Shown: positions 10,109-19,654 of the stretch, in pieces
How the letters are laid out: the number at the start of each line of letters is the position of its first letter
Position numbering within the stretch: the stretch's first letter is position 1
Origin: Algoriphagus algorifonticola
GTDB taxonomy: Bacteria; Bacteroidota; Bacteroidia; Cytophagales; Cyclobacteriaceae
Direction of reading: 5' to 3'
DNA length: 64,000 nucleotides
Assembly (NCBI RefSeq): GCF_007655305.1
Contig: NZ_VLOG01000058.1
Location: forward strand, 62,001-126,000
Program-made: the position numbers and the translations under genes
The notes under the pieces: model-generated
Seen by the model: the letters and a program-made list of their open reading frames with translations, nothing else
The model's database searches: none
Told to the model about the DNA's origin: nothing

Positions 10109-12736
10109 TTAATTTTCATCCGAAAGGGCCTGCAGGAAATAATCATAGTAATTTTTCACCTGAGACATGCTTTCCTTTGCTGCAATTCTCTTAATTCTGG
10201 CCACTACATCCTTATCATCTGCAAAACCCATCAGGCCTTGAAATGCTCCTAAACGAACAAATATCTGATTGCTATTTTCCATTTTGTCAAAAAGAAATGC
10301 CAAGGCTTTATCTCTACCTTCCTCAGGAAAGGTTACAAAATATTCTGCGTAATATCCCAGAAAGTAATACAATCCTTCTCCTTTCAAGGATCTAGCCTTT
10401 CGCTCAAACCAATCTCCTTTTCCTTTTTTAGCAGTATTGAGGTAATAATCTGCCATTGGGATCACTATTCTAGAATTATCCTCTCCTGCAAAACGCTCCA
10501 TCAAATCATCACCCGGTCCTTCTTCCCCCAAAGCCACCAAGCCCATCAAGGCAGAACTCGCAATCAGATAAGACTCATCGTTGACATATCTCTTAAGCGC
10601 AGCCTGATACTTGAAGGGATCATAAGTCCCCAAAACATCAATAGCCCCTGCCCGAACAGAATTTCTGGAATCACCCTCGGCTATTTCAAAAATCAAATCT
10701 TCCAAGTCCTGACTATCAAGCAACCACTCCGGATGGCTTTGTGTAATTCTCAGAGACAATTCACGAATAGACCAAAACTCATCAGTAAGCGCTTTTGGCA
10801 TCAATTCCTGTAAGACTTCAAAATTTTCCCAAGCTACCAAACTGTCCAAGGCCTCATAGCGAGCAACTCCAACCTGAGACTCCAAAAATTGCTTTCTCAT
10901 GAATGCTGAATCAACTTTGATTGTTTTTTCGAGCAATAGATTTTTTTCCTCATCCCAATAAACCTGACCTACCGGAGCCTGATTCTCCAAGGCAAATTGC
11001 TGGAAAGCCTGATTTAATACAAAGCGTTTGCTTTTCCTGCTGCCCTCCTCGTACCAACTCACTTCAAAAGGAATTTTGTAAAGAGGGAACTCTTTCAAGT
11101 CCTGATTCTGACTGACACTAATTAAAATATTTTCGGGAATGGAATAATCTACCTCAACTTCCAATTCAGGATGTCCTTTATCCAAAAACCACTGATTAAA
11201 AAACCAATTCAAGTCCTCTCCGGTGGTCTTTTCGAAAGCCAATCTTAAATCATGAACCTCCACACTGCTCAGCGCATGAGTAGTTAGGTAGTAATTTAAA
11301 GATTGAAAGAATAGCTCGTCTCCCACATAATCTCTCAACATATGCAGAATCACCCCACCCTTGGAGTAACTATGAGAATCAAACATATCCTCATTATCCT
11401 CATAATAGAAGCGGATCAAATTGACTTTTTTTGACAAGGCCTCCTGAAAATAGGTTTCCTTTTCGGTGATCAGCTTCAGCTTTGCCTCGTCTTTCCCATT
11501 TTTATATTCGTTCCAGAGGTATTCTGAATAATTGGCAAAAGCCTCGTTAAGCGTCAAATTCGACCAAGACTCTGCGGTAACATAGTCACCAAACCATTGA
11601 TGAAAGAGTTCATGGGCAATGATATAATCCCATTCAGAATCTATGGCTTCCCGCTCAGTAAGCCGCAATTCTTCCATAAAAATCGAAGCAGTGGTATTTT
11701 CCATAGCTCCTGAAACGAAATCTCTTACTACAATTTGATCATATTTTGGCCAAGGGAACATTACGCCCAATTTTTTTTCAAAAAAGGCTATCATTTCAGG
11801 CGTATGGGCAAAGACTTTTTCTGCACCTTTTTCATATCCTTTCTCCACATAATAGGCCAAAGGCAAATCACCATGCTTTGCTTCCACCTTCCCAAAATCC
11901 CCAACGGCAATGGCAGCCAAATAGGGAGCATGAGAAATACGAAGCTCCCATGTATCCTTTCGCATTCCATTATCCAGTTTTGTCTGTTTGGTCAACATCC
12001 CATTACTAATTGTCACCAAAGAGTCAGCCACTGTCAGATGAATTGTTTGGGTAAAGCGCTCATTAGGCTTATCAATTGTGGGAAACCACTTCGAATTATG
12101 TTCTGTCTCTCCCTGAGTCCAAATCATTCGGGGCTTACTCGGGATCGTGTCCATAGGGTCAATAAAGTACAAACCTTTGGTATCAGTGATAGCCTCCGAA
12201 CCCTGTCCGGAATTTCTTTCCGGAAATGCCGTATAAGCAATAGTTAAAAGAAGGGTATCGCCGGGATTTAGAGTCTCAGGAAGATAGATTTCTATCTGCT
12301 TTTGATCATAGCGATAATTCAAATTGCTTTCTTGCCCTCGCGTTGTTCCGCTGATCTTCCCCAATTCAAAGTCCTTTGCATCTAGCGTAACCGTTTTTTG
12401 ACTTTTTGCAAAAGGAGTCAAGCTAATCTTAGCGATTCCAATGACGGCGGTTTTTTGATAATCAAAACTTAAGTCTAATTCTGTGTGTAGGATATCAACC
12501 TTACGGGTAGCACTTGCCTGATAACTCAGGAGTTCTCGCTCTTTTCGTTTCTTTAACAACACGTTTTGAAGCGAATCTTCATTGACTTGTTCTACAGGTG
12601 GGCTTAAAACCTGAGAGCTTTGACCCGAAGTTTTGCTTGTGGGTTCTGAAGTTTTACAGGCTGAAAAAATCAAAAGCCCCGCCATCAAAAAAAATGAGGC
12701 AGGGAATTGCAAAATATTCTTTGGCATCGTAATCAT
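10109..12736 (-). CDS. M1 family metallo-aminopeptidase, lipoprotein
   Basis: Zinc aminopeptidase of the M1 (gluzincin) family, 875 residues. The exopeptidase motif GAMEN lies upstream of the zinc site H375-ELF-H379 with third ligand E398 (HExxH-x18-E, NEAFANY). The N-terminus has a hydrophobic segment ending in a lipobox, LLIFSAC, so the protein is probably a lipoprotein anchored in the periplasm or outer membrane and trims peptide N-termini there. After the catalytic domain comes a helical, HEAT-like C-terminal part. A second ATG three codons in (12727) is an equally likely start. It is convergent with the tRNA operon promoter side and divergent from the biotin carrier gene. Confidence 0.92.
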   Translation of the reverse strand: MITMPKNILQFPASFFLMAGLLIFSACKTSEPTSKTSGQSSQVLSPPVEQVNEDSLQNVLLKKRKERELLSYQASATRKVDILHTELDLSFDYQKTAVIGIAKISLTPFAKSQKTVTLDAKDFELGKISGTTRGQESNLNYRYDQKQIEIYLPETLNPGDTLLLTIAYTAFPERNSGQGSEAITDTKGLYFIDPMDTIPSKPRMIWTQGETEHNSKWFPTIDKPNERFTQTIHLTVADSLVTISNGMLTKQTKLDNGMRKDTWELRISHAPYLAAIAVGDFGKVEAKHGDLPLAYYVEKGYEKGAEKVFAHTPEMIAFFEKKLGVMFPWPKYDQIVVRDFVSGAMENTTASIFMEELRLTEREAIDSEWDYIIAHELFHQWFGDYVTAESWSNLTLNEAFANYSEYLWNEYKNGKDEAKLKLITEKETYFQEALSKKVNLIRFYYEDNEDMFDSHSYSKGGVILHMLRDYVGDELFFQSLNYYLTTHALSSVEVHDLRLAFEKTTGEDLNWFFNQWFLDKGHPELEVEVDYSIPENILISVSQNQDLKEFPLYKIPFEVSWYEEGSRKSKRFVLNQAFQQFALENQAPVGQVYWDEEKNLLLEKTIKVDSAFMRKQFLESQVGVARYEALDSLVAWENFEVLQELMPKALTDEFWSIRELSLRITQSHPEWLLDSQDLEDLIFEIAEGDSRNSVRAGAIDVLGTYDPFKYQAALKRYVNDESYLIASSALMGLVALGEEGPGDDLMERFAGEDNSRIVIPMADYYLNTAKKGKGDWFERKARSLKGEGLYYFLGYYAEYFVTFPEEGRDKALAFLFDKMENSNQIFVRLGAFQGLMGFADDKDVVARIKRIAAKESMSQVKNYYDYFLQALSDEN

Positions 12737-12810
12737 TTATTGGATATTTGGAGAGAAATCTCTTGGAGACTTGAAAGTTCAGGGAGAATTAAAGGCTTAA
12801 ATTAGCAGGA

Positions 12811-13305
12811 ATGTTTTCAGTTATCATTAAGGACAAGACCTATTCGGTTGAAAAAACCGATCAACACGTCAAAGTTAACGATGAAATTTTTGATTGGGAT
12901 ATGCGATGGATTTCAGATCGAAAGATTCATTTTATCAAAAACCATCAATCCCTTGAGGCAGAGCTGGTTGCTCTGGATCGTGAAAGTAAGACGCTCCAAA
13001 TCAAATTGAACCAAAAGGTAGTCGAACTGAAATTAAAAGACCGATTCGATCTGTTATTAGAAGAATTGGGAATGGATGCGCTGGAAAATACCGGGATTCA
13101 AGACATCAAAGCTCCTATGCCTGGATTGATCCTGGACTTGAAAGTCAAGCCGGGCGATGAGGTTAAAAAAGGAGATGTGGTTTTGATTTTGGAAGCTATG
13201 AAGATGGAAAATACCATCAAATCCCCTGGAGATGGAATTGTCAAAGAGATCAAAGTAAACTTAAAACAGAGTGTCGAAAAAAATCAGGTCCTGATTACAT
13301 TCTAA
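12811..13305 (+). CDS. Biotin carboxyl carrier (biotin/lipoyl domain) protein
   Basis: Carrier subunit of a biotin-dependent acyl-CoA carboxylase, 164 residues. The C-terminal biotinyl domain has APMPGLILDL and the attachment motif EAMKMEN, with K131 the lysine to be biotinylated. The first about 90 residues form a separate beta-rich and charged region of the kind found in propionyl/acetyl-CoA carboxylase carrier subunits of Bacteroidota. No carboxylase or carboxyltransferase subunit is adjacent, so the partner must be encoded elsewhere. Confidence 0.88.
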   Translation: MFSVIIKDKTYSVEKTDQHVKVNDEIFDWDMRWISDRKIHFIKNHQSLEAELVALDRESKTLQIKLNQKVVELKLKDRFDLLLEELGMDALENTGIQDIKAPMPGLILDLKVKPGDEVKKGDVVLILEAMKMENTIKSPGDGIVKEIKVNLKQSVEKNQVLITF

Positions 13306-13355
13306 TCAATCCTGCTTGGATTTCCTGTCTAATCCCAGATTCAATCCAAATTTGA

Positions 13356-13386
13356 TTAGCATTCTGAACGGAAGAAATTATATTTG
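13356..13386 (+). promoter_or_regulatory. Probable promoter of pyrH-frr
   Basis: TATATTTG (13379-13386) matches the TAnnTTTG element exactly. Nineteen bp upstream is TTAG (13356-13359), three of four bases of the TTTG box. It would give a leader of roughly 50 nt before the pyrH ATG. Confidence 0.5.
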
Positions 13387-13441
13387 TCGGGTTATTTTGT
13401 GTCCAAAGTCAAATGGGCATTCCTTTTAAATCTTTAGAGAA

Positions 13442-14152
13442 ATGAAATATAAACGCATCCTCCTGAAACTGAGTGGAGAAGCCTTGATGGGAGAAAAGAA
13501 TTACGGAATTGATCCCAACAGGCTGCAGCAGTACACCCAAGAAATCAAAAAAGTAAAAGAGCTGGGAGTAGAAATTGCAATTGTGATCGGAGGAGGAAAT
13601 ATTTTCAGAGGAGTTCAAGCTGAAAAATCGGGGATAGACCGAGTTCAGGGAGATTACATGGGAATGCTTGCTACTTTGATCAATGCCATGGCTTTGCAAA
13701 GTGCATTGGAACAAGCTGGATTATATACCCGTCTGATGTCTGGTATTAAAATAGAATCGGTCTGCGAACCCTTTATCAGAAGAAGAGCAATCCGTCACCT
13801 TGAAAAAGGCAGGATAGTAATTTTCGGTGCGGGTATTGGTAATCCTTATTTTACCACTGATTCTACAGCCAGCTTAAGAGCCATTGAAATCGAAGCGGAC
13901 GTAGTGCTGAAGGGAACAAGAGTCGATGGTGTTTACACCGCAGATCCTGAGAAAGACAAGACAGCAACTAAGTATCAAACCATTTCTTTCTCCGAGGTTT
14001 ATGAAAAAAACCTCAATGTCATGGACATGACTGCATTTACACTTTGCCAAGAAAACAATCTACCAATTATCGTATTTGATATGAATAAGGCCGGTAACCT
14101 TAGCAGTTTAGTAAAAGGGGAAAATATCGGTACATTGATCACTTCACTGTAA
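13442..14152 (+). CDS. pyrH: Uridylate kinase (UMP kinase)
   Basis: Phosphorylates UMP to UDP in pyrimidine nucleotide synthesis, 236 residues. Amino acid kinase fold with KLSGEALMG at the N-terminus, the IGGGNIFRG loop, GDYMGMLAT and [16 protein letters not shown] near residue 160. It is followed by frr with a 5-bp gap, the common pyrH-frr pairing. Confidence 0.98.
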   Translation: MKYKRILLKLSGEALMGEKNYGIDPNRLQQYTQEIKKVKELGVEIAIVIGGGNIFRGVQAEKSGIDRVQGDYMGMLATLINAMALQSALEQAGLYTRLMSGIKIESVCEPFIRRRAIRHLEKGRIVIFGAGIGNPYFTTDSTASLRAIEIEADVVLKGTRVDGVYTADPEKDKTATKYQTISFSEVYEKNLNVMDMTAFTLCQENNLPIIVFDMNKAGNLSSLVKGENIGTLITSL

Positions 14153-14157
14153 AAACT

Positions 14158-14718
14158 ATGGAAGAAATCGAATTATATCTGGATGAAGCTCAGGAACTGA
14201 TGCAAAAAGCAGTGGATCATACTGCTTCAGAACTATTAAAAATCCGTGCTGGAAAGGCAATGCCTAATATTTTGGATGGGATTTTGGTTCAGTATTACGG
14301 AGCCCCTACCCCATTGAACCAGGTATCCTCTGTCACCACGCCAGATGCAAGAACTTTAGCTATCAAGCCTTTTGAAAGAAATATGATCGGTGAAATAGAA
14401 AAAGCCATCATTAATTCAGATTTAGGCCTTGCTCCTCAAAACAACGGAGAGATCATCATCCTGACAATCCCGACTTTAACAGAGGAACGAAGAGTAACTT
14501 TGGTAAAGCAGGCCAAGCATGAGTGTGAAAATGGAAAAATTTCCATTCGAACTGTAAGAAAAGACACCAATGAATCCTTAAGAAAGTTGCAAAAAGAAGG
14601 TGCTTCTGAGGATGAGGTAAAGAGAGCTGAAGAGAAAGTTCAAAAATTGACAGATCAATACAGCACTAAAATAGACGAGCTTCTTGCTAAGAAAGAAGCT
14701 GAGATCATGAAGGTCTAA
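14158..14718 (+). CDS. frr: Ribosome recycling factor
   Basis: Splits post-termination ribosomes together with EF-G, 186 residues. Conserved elements are LLKIRAGKAMPNILDGI, the YYGAPTPLNQVSSV stretch and the C-terminal VQKLTDQYSTKIDELLAKKEAEIM helix segment. It is the last gene of the pyrH-frr unit, closed by the terminator at 14743-14777. Confidence 0.98.
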   Translation: MEEIELYLDEAQELMQKAVDHTASELLKIRAGKAMPNILDGILVQYYGAPTPLNQVSSVTTPDARTLAIKPFERNMIGEIEKAIINSDLGLAPQNNGEIIILTIPTLTEERRVTLVKQAKHECENGKISIRTVRKDTNESLRKLQKEGASEDEVKRAEEKVQKLTDQYSTKIDELLAKKEAEIMKV

Positions 14719-14742
14719 AAACAGGACAGTACATTAACTTTC

Positions 14743-14777
14743 AAAAGCCACTTTCGGAAAGAGAGTGGCTTTTTTTT
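14743..14777 (+). terminator. Intrinsic terminator after frr
   Basis: A 13-bp stem (14743-14755 with 14761-14773, one G-U pair, 5-nt loop), running into a T tract at 14770-14777. It begins 25 bp after the frr stop. Confidence 0.92.
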
Positions 14778-14847
14778 GATTGGAGGGCAAGAAATCCAAT
14801 CAACCCGTTTAGCTTTTTGGAGATTACCAAACTCCCAATTTCAGAAA

Positions 14848-14899
14848 TTAGCTAAATTTATGAAGTTATACTCATGTATTTAGCTAAATTTGTGAAGTT
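14848..14899 (+). repeat. 20-bp direct repeat in the ATPase leader
   Basis: TTAGCTAAATTTATGAAGTT (14848-14867) recurs at 14880-14899 with one change (A to G), 32 bp apart, about three helical turns. Each copy opens with the palindrome TTAGCTAA. The second copy contains TAAATTTG, a match to the Bacteroidota -7 promoter element, 20 bp before the ATG at 14913. This looks like a paired operator over a promoter. Confidence 0.6.
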
Positions 14900-14912
14900 T
14901 ACATTATAAGCA

Positions 14913-16049
14913 ATGGAAATCACAAGAAAAATTCTATCCCTTATTCAAAAACAGCTCTTTAAGGGAAAGGTCATCATTCTCTATGGAGCTAGAAGAACTG
15001 GCAAGACCACGCTAGTCAAAAAACTTGTGGAAGACAATCCAGATGATTCCTCCTATTTAAATTGCGAGTTGCAAGAAAATCAAGATCTTCTGTCACACAC
15101 CAATTCGATCCTTTTAAAGGATTTCATTAGCAAAAAAAAATTAATTATTCTGGACGAAGCCCAACACATTCCGCAAATTGGCTTAACCCTTAAAGTTATG
15201 GTGGATACATTTCCTTCAGTCCAAATTGTCGCAACAGGTTCATCTAGCTTTGAACTTTCAAATCAAATCTCTGAGCCCCTAACTGGTAGATCCAGGCAAT
15301 TTTTATTGCTCCCTTTTTCCTTGCAGGAAATTCATCAGCATTCAGATTTGATAAAACTCAAAAGCGAGCTACCAAACTACCTTCGTTTTGGCTTGTATCC
15401 TCAGGTAGTTATGGAACATGGGGAAGAGAAAATAGAGGAATTAATAGACATCAGCACAAATTACCTATACAAAGACATATTCCAGTTTGAGTCGGTTAAA
15501 AAGCCAGAAATACTTCAAAAACTCTTGAAAGCATTGGCCATGCAGCTTGGGAGTGAATCTTCGTTGAATGAGCTAGCACAAATTGCAGGAACTAATGTAC
15601 ATACGGTTAGTCGCTATTTAGATCTTTTGGAAAAAGCTTTTGTTATTTTCAGGTTACCCGCTTTTAGTAAAAACCTCAGAAAGGAAATTAATAAAAGCCA
15701 AAAAATTTACTTTTATGATCTGGGAATTCGAAACGCCATCATTAGGAATTTCAGTGCTTTGGATTTACGGATGGACTTGGGTGGCTTATGGGAAAATTTT
15801 TGTATCAGTGAACGATTAAAGCACAATCAAAACAACAGAAGGTTTGTCAATACTTACTTTTGGAGAACGTATGACCAACAAGAAATCGATTATATCGAAG
15901 AAATAGATGGAATGTTTTTCTGTTTTGAATTCAAATACAATCCTAAGTCCAAATCTAAATTTCCAAAGATTTTCAGCCAAACCTATACCAATTCCAGCTT
16001 TCAGGTAATCAGCCCAGATAATTTTTATGAGTTATCTGATTTGGGATAG
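14913..16049 (+). CDS. AAA ATPase with DUF4143 C-terminal domain
   Basis: P-loop ATPase of the AAA_14/DUF4143 type, 378 residues. The Walker A loop is GARRTGKTT (25-33), the Walker B strand ends in LIILDE (77-82), and a sensor-like TGSSSFEL follows. The middle has a helix-turn-helix-like segment (LNELAQIAGTNVHTVSRYLDLLEK, described by key residues N/H/T/V/S/R). The C-terminal domain contains IDYIEE...CFEFKYN, which resembles a degenerate PD-(D/E)xK nuclease core. The cellular role of this family is not established. No partner gene is adjacent, and it has its own repeat-bearing leader. Confidence 0.8.
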   Translation: MEITRKILSLIQKQLFKGKVIILYGARRTGKTTLVKKLVEDNPDDSSYLNCELQENQDLLSHTNSILLKDFISKKKLIILDEAQHIPQIGLTLKVMVDTFPSVQIVATGSSSFELSNQISEPLTGRSRQFLLLPFSLQEIHQHSDLIKLKSELPNYLRFGLYPQVVMEHGEEKIEELIDISTNYLYKDIFQFESVKKPEILQKLLKALAMQLGSESSLNELAQIAGTNVHTVSRYLDLLEKAFVIFRLPAFSKNLRKEINKSQKIYFYDLGIRNAIIRNFSALDLRMDLGGLWENFCISERLKHNQNNRRFVNTYFWRTYDQQEIDYIEEIDGMFFCFEFKYNPKSKSKFPKIFSQTYTNSSFQVISPDNFYELSDLG

Positions 16050-16059
16050 AAAATCCATA

Positions 16060-16107
16060 TTGAATCTGAATAAAAGTAGCGATCCCAAATCGCATTCCTC
16101 CTGGTAA
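16060..16107 (-). pseudogene. Scrap of a DUF5686-type gene 3' end
   Basis: On the minus strand these 16 codons read LPGGMRFGIATFIQIQ. The last 16 residues of the intact gene at 16375-19014 are LRGGVRFGVATFIQIQ: 13 of 16 residues and 35 of 48 bases agree. The stop codon is lost (TAT) and a TGA sits directly upstream. This is most simply the leftover of a duplicated and deleted paralogue. Confidence 0.6.
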
Positions 16108-16112
16108 TCAAC

Positions 16113-16374
16113 CCCCTAAAAATTACCTAAAATTCAAAGGAAGCCATTTTTCAATTCAACCGATGGATTTTTTTGAAGTTCATATATCGGTATCCTATTA
16201 AAAGCCAATCGAAAGTTCAAGTTGTAGGAAGGACCTCAGACGGGGAGCTGATAGACCAAGTAATTCAAATTGAAAAATAAGGGTATAATTGGGTGTTTAT
16301 TGTAACCCAAATAACCTACGGTTGATCAAAATCGAATAAGCCATTCTTGAAAAGAAGTAAGCCTACTCTTTAAT
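16113..16374. other. Non-coding remainder of a 325-bp gap, possible decayed frame
   Basis: Apart from the DUF5686 scrap, this gap holds one stop-to-stop plus-strand frame of about 49 codons, ending at the TAA near 16278. It has no start codon and a protein-like tail (VQVVGRTSDGELIDQ). It may be the decayed 3' end of another gene; I do not recognise it. No promoter or terminator was found. Confidence 0.3.
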
Positions 16375-19014
16375 TTACTGAATCTGAATGAAAGTCGCCA
16401 CCCCAAACCTAACTCCTCCTCTGAGGTAAGTTCCGTTTTCAAAACCTGCTCCCAACTCCAACCTGAAAATCCTGAATAAATTATCCAGAGAATAGCCTAC
16501 TTCAACATAGTGAGGGCTATTTTCGGTTTTGAGGTAGTTCAAAAACAGATTTTCACGTAAACCTGAAAAACGCAACATAGGCAATTGAGTCAGGAGAAAT
16601 TTTCTAAACTGATAATGAAAAATACCTGATACATAAGATCCTGCTGTACTGTATTTATAATAATCCATAAATCTATAATTGGAAGCAGGGCCGAAATTGG
16701 AAAAGATGGTTCTATTTCCTCCAAAGTGCTGAAAATCGGGAAAGTATACCTGATTACTGTTGAAAAATGTACCAGCCATCACATTGAAATCCAGCTTTCC
16801 GCTGACCCCAAACCTAAAATCATGTTCTATTCCTAGCTCCACATGATTAAAATCCGCCACAGAATTGGATTGCAATATATTCGGGAAAGCCCTGTCATAA
16901 TTGAACTTGATCAAAGGAACTCGGTCTGAAATAGGGTATTTCCTTCCGTTTCTGATGCCATAACGAATTCCCGGTTTCCACTCTATATTAAAATTAACTT
17001 TTGCAGTCGAATGGTCTTCAAAAGCCGCAGTTGAAGCTTCAATGTTTTCAGGCCTATTCGGAATGTAGGTCCTCTCCTGCTTTCCGTACAAGCTATAGTC
17101 CGAATTATTGAACAACTCTCTTCTGTCAGCTAAGGTGAAATTAATCCTGTAAGTAAAGCCATAATCTACTCGGTGTGCCCAATACACTCTAGCAAAATCC
17201 TGTTCGTAGAGTTTCATATAATTCTGCCTGAATAGAATGGAGTACAATGCATTTACTTGCTCATTGATCGGCTCTCCTCCATTGAACTGATATATATACC
17301 TTCCCCCTTGAATCCCCCAAGAAGTTCCTGAAATAGGAAGTGTTCTAGACCATCGGAAATCAACAGTTCCATAAGCTCTTTTACTGGAAAATCCATACCG
17401 GAATTCCGGTTCTATATTGAAACTTTTCCTTAAAATCGAGACGCTATCAGCCAGCTTTTCTTCTTGATATTTTCTGTAAAATAGGCCAAGGCCTGCCTTC
17501 CATCCTTCCACAGTATTGAAAGAAATTTTTGTCCAGTTTTGACGGAAACCAACTGAAACTCCCTTTCCAAAACTATAACTGGCACCATTAAGAAAATCCA
17601 AAGGCTTATACTTTCTTCTTGCCTTTTCTGCGATGGAATCTACATCACTGAGCTTGGCAGCCTCTACAGTTGCCAAACTATCATCTCTTTGATAGCCTTG
17701 AATTTCTTTTAGCGTCAGTGGAACGGGACGAATACTCTCCCAATAGCTCAAATCCCTTTTCTTAGCCATCGAATCAATCTCATAATATCGCTCAGTGACC
17801 ACTTCCGGATTCTTCTGCTCCTTGAGCATTTCTTTTTCATACTCATTCATGAGCTTTCGGTACTCCTCTCTGGTTTTTGGGGATTCTGAAGATAGTTTTT
17901 CGACTACCGACAATCCTGTGCTCTGAGCTGAATTTTTCTCAGGAATGGTTTCCAAAGTTTCATCTATAATCTCTGGAGCTTGTACCAAATCCGGGTTGAG
18001 TGTCACTTGATAATCCCGAGTTGAAGCCAGATACTGAAACTCCCCTTCAAAACCAAAAAACTTACCCCCGAAAGTGTAGGTATGAGTCAAAGGCATCCAT
18101 ACATTCTCAGCGACAGGAGCATACTGTTGGGTAGCTCGTATTTGAAAGCCTAAAAGTGAGGTCTTGAGATCTAAGCTGTGTATGGCCCATAAATCCTCAA
18201 TGATATATATGTATCCTTCAAAAACACGTTCTCCACGGGAACGGGGAGTTACCTTGATTTTATTAACCATCACATTTTGATCAAAGAAACTCCCCTCATA
18301 TTTGAAGCGATAGTAATTAAATGCTGCTCGGGATAAAGGAGAGATTATTTCATTGATTTGGTCCTGATAAAAACTGGTTTGAATGTAAGGGGCCGGAGAG
18401 GTTGCCTGATTATCCCCATTGGTCCGAATTGAAATGACTTTCTCCTCCACCTTATCGGGTTGGGTAAAGGTGATTTTCGATACAGACTCCGAAGTATAGG
18501 CTTCGTTCAAATTAAGCCCGTCTTTCTCCAAGGATTTTCTGAGGAAAAAGGGCGCATCAGTCAATTGGCCTGTTCCTTTGAGATATACCATCATGGAATA
18601 CTTTTGAAGCTGAAGTCTGTGATATTTTGCTTTAGCGATCGCTTTTCTCATGATGGTCAATGCTGGATCTTCTGCCCCGGCTTTCACTTCCACCTGACTC
18701 AAGGTGTAAACCTGTAGTTCCAACTGCACATTAAATTCTACCCAATCATCCTGAACTATTACGGTTTCTATTCTGGATTTATAGCCTAAATACTGGAAAA
18801 GGACATCGTATATTCCTTTTTTAAGTTTGATTTCATATTTCCCATCCAAATTGGTTGGTACCCCATCTCCCAAATTTCTAATGTAAACCGAGGCGTATGG
18901 TAAGGGATTCCCAGCATCGTCCTTCACTACCCCTTTGATACCTTGAGAAAAGGCGTTAAGAGAAATGATCAAAAAAGCCAAAAAAAACAGGAGTTGCTTG
19001 CTGTATTGAGACAT
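16375..19014 (-). CDS. DUF5686 family outer-membrane protein with carboxypeptidase-like domain
   Basis: 879 residues. An N-terminal signal peptide (about 1-23, ending NAFSQG) is followed by a CarboxypepD_reg-like Ig-fold domain (GVVKDDAGNPLPYASVYI, about 25-110). Then comes a long DUF5686 region with many alternating hydrophobic/aromatic stretches, ending in a beta-signal-like tail GVATFIQIQ. It is probably an outer-membrane beta-barrel; the substrate is unknown. It stands alone on the minus strand, and a scrap of a paralogue lies just downstream (16060-16107). Confidence 0.82.
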   Translation of the reverse strand: MSQYSKQLLFFLAFLIISLNAFSQGIKGVVKDDAGNPLPYASVYIRNLGDGVPTNLDGKYEIKLKKGIYDVLFQYLGYKSRIETVIVQDDWVEFNVQLELQVYTLSQVEVKAGAEDPALTIMRKAIAKAKYHRLQLQKYSMMVYLKGTGQLTDAPFFLRKSLEKDGLNLNEAYTSESVSKITFTQPDKVEEKVISIRTNGDNQATSPAPYIQTSFYQDQINEIISPLSRAAFNYYRFKYEGSFFDQNVMVNKIKVTPRSRGERVFEGYIYIIEDLWAIHSLDLKTSLLGFQIRATQQYAPVAENVWMPLTHTYTFGGKFFGFEGEFQYLASTRDYQVTLNPDLVQAPEIIDETLETIPEKNSAQSTGLSVVEKLSSESPKTREEYRKLMNEYEKEMLKEQKNPEVVTERYYEIDSMAKKRDLSYWESIRPVPLTLKEIQGYQRDDSLATVEAAKLSDVDSIAEKARRKYKPLDFLNGASYSFGKGVSVGFRQNWTKISFNTVEGWKAGLGLFYRKYQEEKLADSVSILRKSFNIEPEFRYGFSSKRAYGTVDFRWSRTLPISGTSWGIQGGRYIYQFNGGEPINEQVNALYSILFRQNYMKLYEQDFARVYWAHRVDYGFTYRINFTLADRRELFNNSDYSLYGKQERTYIPNRPENIEASTAAFEDHSTAKVNFNIEWKPGIRYGIRNGRKYPISDRVPLIKFNYDRAFPNILQSNSVADFNHVELGIEHDFRFGVSGKLDFNVMAGTFFNSNQVYFPDFQHFGGNRTIFSNFGPASNYRFMDYYKYSTAGSYVSGIFHYQFRKFLLTQLPMLRFSGLRENLFLNYLKTENSPHYVEVGYSLDNLFRIFRLELGAGFENGTYLRGGVRFGVATFIQIQ

Positions 19015-19654
19015 CCAAGAGATAGATTAAAATCTAGGTCAATATAAGTACCTGTTAATAAGCGAAAAAGATTGACCAATGGTTTTAAGTTTTTTTGAGA
19101 AAAGTTTATCCTGATAAGGACTAAATGAAAATTACAATTCTATCAAGTTATTATTATAATATCTGAACTAACTTCAAAAACTGACAATAACTTCTCTTTA
19201 TATGAAAATAATCCCTAGTATTGAAAAACGTAAGGGAAGATTACTGGCAAGTTTCATAGAACAATTAAAAACCCTTTTCCAAAATAAGAAACCACAAACT
19301 ACAGTGAGTTAAGCTGAAATTTTCAATAAAATTAAATACTTAATTAATTTTTTTAAAAAAGGCTCATTTGTGCTCAATTCGATGATTTTGTTTCTTTAAG
19401 AAATTTTCATTTTTTTAATAAAATTTCAATTTTTTAATATTCAGCAAATGGAAAACGATTTCCTTTACTTATTCATTAATATTAAGTTAACTTTAATGAA
19501 TTATTATTAAAATATACATTATTCTGTTAAAATTGGCTATTTTGGGATGAGTGTAGGTGAAAAGTTAATAATTGCAAAATTAAATTTAATACTTCACCTT
19601 AGGTTTGAAATTAAGTACTCATACCTATTTCGCTTTTTCAAAACAAAAAACCCT
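19015..19654. other. AT-rich 640-bp gap upstream of susC
   Basis: Very AT-rich DNA between the divergent DUF5686 and susC genes. It contains one small frame (19202-19312, listed separately) and no clear full promoter. The nearest partial match to the -7 element is TAACTTTA at 19488-19495. A long leader for susC is possible. No ECF sigma or anti-sigma gene, often found beside susC, is present. Confidence 0.5.
19202..19312 (+). CDS. Candidate 36-residue small protein
   Basis: An ATG frame of 36 codons plus stop, MKIIPSIEKRKGRLLASF and onward, basic and helix-forming (FIEQLKTLF). It sits 343 bp before susC. No ribosome-binding site stands out. It may be chance in AT-rich DNA. Confidence 0.25.
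   Translation: MKIIPSIEKRKGRLLASFIEQLKTLFQNKKPQTTVS

Noticed and set aside
14848-14899. CRISPR-like array
   Set aside because: Only two copies, a 12-bp spacer and no cas genes.
14913-16049. DUF4143 ATPase as part of a defence system
   Set aside because: No partner gene, integrase or other defence marker nearby.
19547-19654. 36-residue N-terminal extension of SusC
   Set aside because: It hides the signal peptide that begins at 19655.
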